Assembly (NCBI RefSeq): GCF_000224145.3
Contig: NC_020175.2
Location: 979,948-1,043,947, forward strand
Origin: Ciona intestinalis
Lineage: Eukaryota > Chordata > Ascidiacea > Phlebobranchia > Cionidae
Length of the DNA: 64,000 bases
Reading direction: 5' to 3'
Shown here: positions 57,515 to 64,000 of the stretch, piece by piece
How positions within the stretch are numbered: position 1 is the first letter of the stretch
Layout: the number at the start of each line of letters is the position of its first letter
Notes under the pieces: model-generated
Told to the model about the DNA's origin: nothing
The model's database searches: none
Seen by the model: the letters and a program-made list of their open reading frames with translations, nothing else
Program-made: the position numbers and the translations under genes

Positions 57515-59474
57515 ATGAATTTTGCTGCATTAAGAGTTGTCAGATGCATGAAAGGTAAGCACAAGTTTTTATCTAATTATTTATAAATATTGTTTTTTAT
57601 TAATCAATATTAACATGCATTAATACCACTACATCATAACTTACTCAAGTTACTGCAACCCAATATAGTTATATGTCAACTTTCACCCAAATCCCAGACC
57701 CCATGGCATGCCTTGCCTTAGAACCTTACCCATAAATAATAGAATATACTTTCAGCGGAATGCTGTAATGGGCCAACTATGGAATTAATCCTAGGTTCCC
57801 TGGCGTGTCTCCCCGTAAGACCTAGCTCATAAAAAATATTTGCCACTCGAATTTGTTGGTTTATGTTAACACAACTATTATGATCTAAAAACACCATAAA
57901 TGTTTTCCATTCCAGTGCAGTCCATAGTTGCTGGTCACAGAGTTCCACATGTACTTACATCATGCATTAGACAACCAATTCAAACCATCAATACATCATC
58001 AGCACATAATGAGATCAGTTCACAAGAATCATTTGAGTTACGACACCAAGTATCTTCTATGAGTAAGTAGAGTACATTCAAAAGTTTGTGTGCCTTTTCT
58101 AGCGGGCTACTGCTCTAATGACTGTCGTTAAGCTGAAAATTTCGATCTTCCCATTGTTAAATATTTTAGATGATCCCAATTCCTAAAGGATAAATAAAAT
58201 GATGATACTTTATAAGTTTATTGTTATGCTTTATTCATTCTTGCTTCAGGGACAATTCGGCATGCTACACCATAAATACGTGACATTTGCCCATTGCAGT
58301 AGTTTATTTATATACCTTATGTTCTCTGTTACTGGTTTACTGGAGTACCAGTGCCTTATTGTGTTACTAGTTCTGTGCCTGCGTCTTTATATACCTCATG
58401 TTTCTGCCAAAAGTATATATATATATATACTAGTGGTCCTAATTTACCATGGACTATGACTTTATACACCTCTTCTCTGCACTGGTGAGTTGCTGCACTG
58501 GTGAAGTAATGCAGCATTAATCAGTAATCATCATAGCAATAAAAATTTCCAAAATGTAGGCGATATTTCTCTAGTTCCTACATGACTGGTGTACATAAAT
58601 TAAAAAAAAACAAACAAGAAAAACAACCTTTACTAGGTAATAAATCTCATGTTTGCACTGGTGTATTGCCAAATATGTTGTATTCCTATTTATTATCTCT
58701 CAAAGAATAATATCAATTAATCTTAAAATGTAGGTTACCCTTTATTCTTGCATGTATTTATTTCCAGAGAAAAACAACACTAACTGGGTGATGTACCGAG
58801 CTGGTTCCGTTGGTTTGTTAGCAGCTGTTGCTGGTTGTTTTATTTGTCCCGGAAATGCTATCGTTGATTTTGCAACCATCACCTTGATTGTACATCACAA
58901 CTACTTGTATGTGTTTTGTTAGTTTTCTTAGTTCTTTTTAATTTCCTTATGGCCTAAATAATTGGCCAACCCAGGTTTAAATTCTAGTTCTGTTTTTTTT
59001 TTGTAAGCCTTTTTTTATTTTTTATGAGTGGGATAGTGGACCAACATCACCAACTCGAACCTAATTACTAGGTTGTGGCTCAGCGTAGGACCTCTCCCAT
59101 TTTTACCCACTGCCAAATCCATATGGCCATTAGAACATTAATTCATTTAATCGTTTATTTATAGTATGACTGAGTTTTTTTAATCAAATATAGCATTTCA
59201 AAATGTAATTTCTTAATTAGAATATTTTTACTGTGTTGAAACACATACACAGTTATGTGTATTAACTTGACATTGATCTAACAAATCTTTTATTACTAGT
59301 GGTATCAAGTCAGTGTTGGCGGACTACATGCCCTTGTTCTTCAAGGACGGCTTCACCAACATGGTGATGATTGCATGGCTTATCATAAGCATTGTAACAC
59401 TGGGGTTACTTTATGCTTTTAACTACAACAACATTGGCTTTTCAAAAGCTGTCAACAATTTCTTTAAGTTATAG
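57515..59474 (+). CDS. SDHD: SDHD, succinate dehydrogenase cytochrome b small subunit
   Basis: Four exons, 57515-57554, 57916-58062, 58768-58906 and 59300-59474 (stop TAG), join through GT-AG introns in phases 1, 1 and 2 to 166 residues (human 159). The N-terminus (MNFAALRVVRCMK...) is basic and lacks acids, fitting a mitochondrial presequence. Three hydrophobic helices follow: AGSVGLLAAVAGCFIC, then FATITLIVHHNY with the histidines of the haem region and a DYM after it, and MVMIAWLIISIVTLGLLYAF. The end, FNYNNIGFSKAVNNFFKL, is nearly diagnostic of SDHD (human FNYHDVGICKAVAMLWKL). As in other animals it should anchor complex II in the inner mitochondrial membrane with SDHC and help bind haem b and ubiquinone. 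It sits 355 bp downstream of RPAP3 on the same strand. Confidence 0.95.
57748..57842 (+). repeat. Copy of the TAATGGACCAACTC dispersed repeat in SDHD intron 1
   Basis: 'gctgtaatgggccaactatg', 'aattaatcctaggttccctg', 'gcgtgtctccccgtaagacc', 'tagctcataaaaaata'. Confidence 0.6.
59022..59112 (+). repeat. Copy of the TAATGGACCAACTC dispersed repeat in SDHD intron 3
   Basis: 'gtgggatagtggaccaacat', 'aacctaattactagg', 'gctcagcgtaggacctctcc'. Confidence 0.55.
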
Positions 59475-59865
59475 TTTATTGTTTCGTTTGATACAAAGTC
59501 AAATCACGCTGTACATTACGAGCAGTTCCGTTTCGCAAAGTTCGCCATGTTTCATTTGTTGATAAATATAAGTTGATAATCAAGAGTGTATAAAGTATGC
59601 ACGAGTTGTTTGAAGGCAGTTGTAGAGAATGCAAAACGAATATCTGCTGAATTAATGAAGTAAGATAACTTCGTTCTAATAAGTGACCACGTAATACAAT
59701 TAGCATAATTTCAATTACCTCTTTTACAACCACGGTCGAATAAGCTCGACCAAAACCGAACCAAAAGTAACTAACAAAGGGGATTTCGGTGACTATTTGT
59801 GACCGTGTAGCAGTATTTGGAAGGCATTTATAGATATGTTATATCCCATGAGCCATGACGGTACA
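59475..59865. other. SDHD 3' UTR and downstream sequence
   Basis: Presumed 3' UTR. A minus-strand frame at 59476-59733 overlaps it and shows no protein feature. Confidence 0.45.
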
Positions 59866-60183
59866 AAAAATGAATGTTACTTGCTTTATCCTTGCGTGGC
59901 CAGAAAACGACAGTCGCTATAACACGGGTGTTTATACACCTCTTGTCAGCTTACGAGTAACCAAGTATATGTTACTTTGTCGGTGATTTTTTTCTAGATG
60001 GTTTATGTGTAACTGATAATTTGGACTATATCACTATACTCATCAGTGACCACTGGGTTGGAGCAATTGTCGTGTCTTGCCCGAGAACACATACGCTCGC
60101 AATGGTAGCAGAGACGAGCCTTGAATTCATTACCTCTGAGTTGGAGGTGTGCGCGCTTACCAACTGATGTGGTACGGCGCCAA
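59866..60183 (-). mobile_element. Complete SINE copy
   Basis: Read on the minus strand it runs GGCGCCGTACCACATCAGTT (A-box region), 'ggttcaagg'-like B box, 'gcgagcgtatgtgttctcgg', 'gcaagacacgacaattgctc', to the tail 'ggataaagcaagtaacattc'. It is the first copy of the duplicated block. Confidence 0.85.
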
Positions 60184-61259
60184 TATATTCACTACATTAT
60201 ATGGTAGAGTAGACTAGTAGAGAAAGATGATGTGACACCAAATTAAAATATTTGTATATCAAAAGTAATCTGCAAGTTGTAGTTAACCTATAGCCTATAC
60301 CGAAACTAACCGACCAGGTAAAAAACTGCGAAATAGTAAGGTACTAATTTTGAATGTCGCAAAAATAATACAAAAGCCGATGAAACTTTGTAGCTTGCGA
60401 GTGTGTACTATAGTTTCATAGCTTCATAGAACAATCGTAGATACTTCGTACAGTTTGATTTTGTTTCATAAAACTAGTTTTAGTTTTGTAAAAAAACACT
60501 GAGATATAAACATGATGAAAATAGGCCGGGGTCAATATGATTTTAATTTGTGACAAAAACAACAAAAAATATCGGTTTAAAGTTATATATATAAAGTTTA
60601 CATAGCAAAGAAACTAGCACAGCGGGTTAAATTCGGTAGATTAAATACAAGTTGCAGAATACAGTTTATTGTGTTCCAACTTTCCCCACCCTACTATATG
60701 ATTTTATAATCCTTTAGATGATTTTTTTACAACCAAATTGGTTAAGAAAATAAAAAGAAAACGTGTCCCATCTAACCCTTTTTATCAAATAGGTACCCGG
60801 CGTATAAAAAGGTCCGTCTTTCTCCACTGTACTGAATGTGGACTTTAATATTTTTATATCGGTATATGGACCATGTTAAGGATGAGATATGGAAAATAAT
60901 GTAATTCGTCCATTTAAAAATATTGGTAAACAAGTTATCTTCAAAACTAATCTATATTAAATGTGGATGTGCTGGAATATAAGAGTCCACGAATGAAAAT
61001 CATTACAAAGGAAATAGACTATGCCTGCTATAATGGTCATTAGTCGGTTATTAACACAAAACAATGCCTCTCTGCCTGACACATTCAATAGTCGCTTTTT
61101 ACCAAGTAATTTCGTGGAGTTCACGTATTGTTGTTTGAAATGTTATCGGTAGATTTGCAATGTAGGGTTTCGCTGTGCTTTGGGTTTGGTGAACATTACA
61201 ATGTAGGCATGGCCTAGTATAGCTCTATTAAACAGTGTGGAAGTTAGGACAGAGTAGAC
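59905..61259. repeat. Long duplication, copy 1
   Basis: 59905-60662 matches 61310-62062 almost base for base, and 60663-61259 matches 63215-63826. Copy 1 lacks the roughly 1.15 kb present between these parts in copy 2. It ends at the assembly gap. Confidence 0.9.
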
Positions 61260-61309
61260 NNNNNNNNNNNNNNNNNNNNNNNNNNNNNNNNNNNNNNNNN
61301 NNNNNNNNN
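61260..61309. other. Assembly gap (50 N) between the two duplication copies
   Basis: Fifty N lie exactly at the junction of the two near-identical blocks. Confidence 0.95.
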
Positions 61310-61577
61310 AAAAAACAGTCGCTATACACGGGTGTTATACACCTCTTGTCAGCTTACGAGTAACCAAGTATGTGTTACTTTGTCGGTGATTTTTTTCTAG
61401 ATGGTTTATGTGTAACTTATAATTTGGACTATACTCATCAGTGACCACTGGGTTGGAGCAATTGTCGTGTCTTGCCCAAGAACACATACGCTCGCAATGG
61501 TAGCAGAGACGAGCCTTGAATTCATTACCTCTGAGTTGGAGGTGTGCGCGCTTACCAACTGATGTGCTACGGCGCCA
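61310..61577 (-). mobile_element. SINE, second copy, cut by the gap
   Basis: Same sequence as 59866-60183 apart from small differences; its tail is lost in the N run. Confidence 0.85.
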
Positions 61578-63045
61578 ATATATTCACTACATTATATGGT
61601 AGAGTAGAGAAAGATGATGTGACACCGAATTAAAACATTTGTATATCAAAAGTATTCTGCAAGTTGTAGTTAACCTATAGAGACTATGCCGAAACTAACC
61701 GACCAGGTAAAAAACTGCGAAATAGTAAGGTACTAATTTTGAATGTCGCAAAAATAATACAAAAGCCGATGAAACTTTGTAGCTTGCGAGTGTGTACTAT
61801 AGTTTCATAGCTTCATAGAACAATCGTAGATACTTCGTACAGTTTGATTTTGTCTCATAAAACTAGTTTTAGTTTTGTAAAAAAACACTGAGATATAAAC
61901 ATGATGAAAATAGGCAGGGGTCAATATGATTTTAATTTGTGACAAAAACAACAAAAAATATCGGTTTAAAGTTATATATATAAAGTTTACATAGCAAAGA
62001 AACTAGCACAGCCGGTTAAATTCGGTAGATTAAATACAAGTTGCAGAATACAGTTTATTGTCATTTTAGTGTGAATTTCAATTTAGTGTCCCATCTTCCC
62101 CCACATTGCAGTTTTGCATGTTTTTATTGCTTTTAATTTAGTAATTTATACCTCATGGGTTATTCAACTATAAGTTACTGATATAATAAAAAGATAATAT
62201 TTTGAAAATTTATTTTTAAAATTCAGTTATTTGCACTTGGAGATAAGTTACGAGAAGTATAGCTTATTGTTCGAAAAACAGAGTAGTAATACCCAATTTG
62301 TGACAAAAATGTAAACTTTTTCAATACGTATTATCAAATTTCTGATATTACAAGTTCATATACATTTGTAGGATACAATATTTATCAACTGATGTTCGAA
62401 CAATACCCATTATCGTTCAAACTATAGCAGTAGGGCAAGAAAAGGAATGTTTAAACTTGCTTTTCAAAGCGTTCAGTATTATTTCGTGTTATTTACGTGT
62501 ATTCCTAATAATAAATACACCTATTAATCAAAATAAACAATGATTTTAACTGTCCCATCCTATCCCGTGTTTTTTCGAATTTGTAAAATTTCACCTGTTG
62601 TGCGGATAGTTAAATAACTTCTCGTGTGTTTTATTATATATTTTTTGAATTGTTGTCAATTAATAAAGGAATGATAGTACTAACTCGTGGTATTACCCAA
62701 AAAAACGCAATCTATTTTAATTTTGAAATATTTGGAAATTTGTGCTTAAGGGTCCCATCTTCTCCCACTTTCGACATAAGATACCCAATGGCATAGCCTG
62801 ATAAAAGACAAGGATAGAACTCTAAAACTTCGGTCCTTTACAATTGCAATTAAAGAAATGCTGCAAGATTCATTTATGCCCGACAGCAACAGCATAAATA
62901 TGCAGTAACTTTGCGACGATACCAGCACTTAAAGGTTCAGTATAAATAGAGGCCTCATCACTGCGTCACTTACTGTGGCGCCCCCAATATCTACTTCATC
63001 GTGTTTTAAACAATGGTTTTTTGGAGTGGCGAATATATAGTAGGA

Positions 63046-63245
63046 TTAGTAGGATGGGGGAAGATGGGACACCTTTGGCGCATAATATCCGAATATCCTG
63101 ATCGTGTTTTAAACAGTTAACAACGGTGTATGGGAGTCTTGAGCATATAGTTTTATATAATTCTTTGAAAGTTCCTTGTTTACTACCACATTGGACGAGA
63201 AAATAGAGTTAAAATGTGTTCCAACTTTCCCCACCCTACTATATG
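63046..63245. mobile_element. Palindromic MITE, complete copy
   Basis: 'tagtaggatgggggaagatg' and 'aactttccccaccctactat' are inverted ends; interior 'tatcctgatcgtgttttaaa' and 'ggacgagaaaatagagttaa'. Only its right-hand end is present in duplication copy 1 (60663-60698). Confidence 0.9.
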
Positions 63246-63826
63246 ATTTTATAATCCTTTAGATGACTTTTTTACAACCAAATTGGTTAAGAAAATAAAA
63301 AGAAAACGTATCCCATCTAACCCAAACCCCACTATATAGAACGTTTTTTTTATCAAATAGGTACCCGGCGTATAAAAAGGTCCGTCTTTCTCCACTGTAC
63401 TGAATATGGACTTTAATATTTTTACATCGGTATATGGCCCATGTTAAGGATGAGATATGGAAAATAATGTAATTCGTCCATTTTAAAATATTGGTAAACA
63501 AGTTATCTTTAAAACTAATCTATATTAAATGTGGATGTGCTGGAATATAAGAGTCCACGAATGAAAATCATTATAGGAAATAGACTATGCCTGGTATAAT
63601 GGTCATTAGTCCGTTATTAACACAAAACAATGCCTCTCTGCCTGACACATTCAATAGTCGCTTTTTACCAAGTAATTTCGTGGAGTTCACGTATTGTTGT
63701 TTGAAATGTTATCGGTTGATTTGCAATGTAGGGTTCCGCTGTGCTTTGGGTTTGGTTAACATTACAATGTAGGCATGGCCTAGTATAGCTCTATTAAACA
63801 GTGTGGAAGTTAGGACAGTGTAGACT

Positions 63827-64000
63827 GCAAAATATATGACGAAGCACGGCCTACGTTTCTCTAGTATAGGCGGACGAAGCAATTAAATTCAACGCTGGTT
63901 CAGGAGGCCTTGCGATTACCTGGCGGGGTTACGCTAACGCTTCTATTAATACGTTTCTTAAGCTTCGTGTGGGTTTATTAAATTAAACTTCTAAACTTAT
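63827..64000. other. Unique sequence beyond the duplication
   Basis: Sequence after the end of shared homology; no gene or repeat recognised in the short stretch available. Confidence 0.5.

Larger units (their letters stand above)
61310..63826. repeat. Long duplication, copy 2 (with extra 1.15 kb)
   Basis: It starts within the SINE right after the gap and continues through the sequence shared with copy 1. The extra segment about 62063-63214 contains two MITE-end fragments (62085-62112, 62743-62772) and most of a MITE (63046-63245). Confidence 0.9.

Overview
This is an AT-rich animal genomic window that reads as a tunicate, most likely Ciona. The evidence is compact multi-exon genes with short introns, intron-bearing orthologues of chordate genes (TOMM70, a SIK3-like kinase, Flattop, RPAP3, SDHD), and dense families of a tRNA-headed SINE and a palindromic MITE of the kind described from Ciona. 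The species is inferred. Three 50-base runs of N (4198-4247, 24695-24744, 61260-61309) are assembly gaps.

Layout. 1-1475 (+): 3' end of an SLC22-type transporter. 2337-4709 (-): a four-exon sulfotransferase of the heparan-sulfate type. 5292-12534 (-): a 13-exon TOMM70 mitochondrial import receptor, divergent from 13629-37420 (+), a roughly 28-exon salt-inducible kinase (SIK3-like) that fills more than a third of the window. 39255-41788 (-): six-exon CFAP126/Flattop, tail-to-tail with the kinase. 41789-55725: about 14 kb with no gene I can firmly name, crowded with MITE and SINE copies, with a few GC-richer islands and one candidate small-exon gene on the minus strand. 55726-57159 (+): intronless RPAP3. 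57515-59474 (+): four-exon SDHD. 59475-64000: repeat DNA dominated by a long near-identical duplication broken by an assembly gap.

All exon joins were derived by reading splice sites and checking that phases agree and protein family motifs continue across junctions. Almost every junction closes in frame with GT-AG. The exception is the penultimate kinase junction, where the expected donor is absent.

The genes do not form one pathway. TOMM70 and SDHD are mitochondrial (outer-membrane import and respiratory complex II), RPAP3 is an HSP90 co-chaperone of the R2TP type, Flattop acts at cilia, and SIK is a cAMP-controlled LKB1-activated kinase. The most distinctive pattern is that five sense-oriented SINE copies in five different introns of three genes end 6 to 33 nt upstream of the 3' splice site, so that the SINE tail supplies the pyrimidine-rich tract. 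Other notable points are a KA1-like C-terminus on the SIK kinase, two perfect cAMP response elements in the SIK gene, hAT insertions with clear 8-bp target duplications, and the duplicated or haplotype-stacked end of the window. No retrovirus-like or LTR element was recognised.
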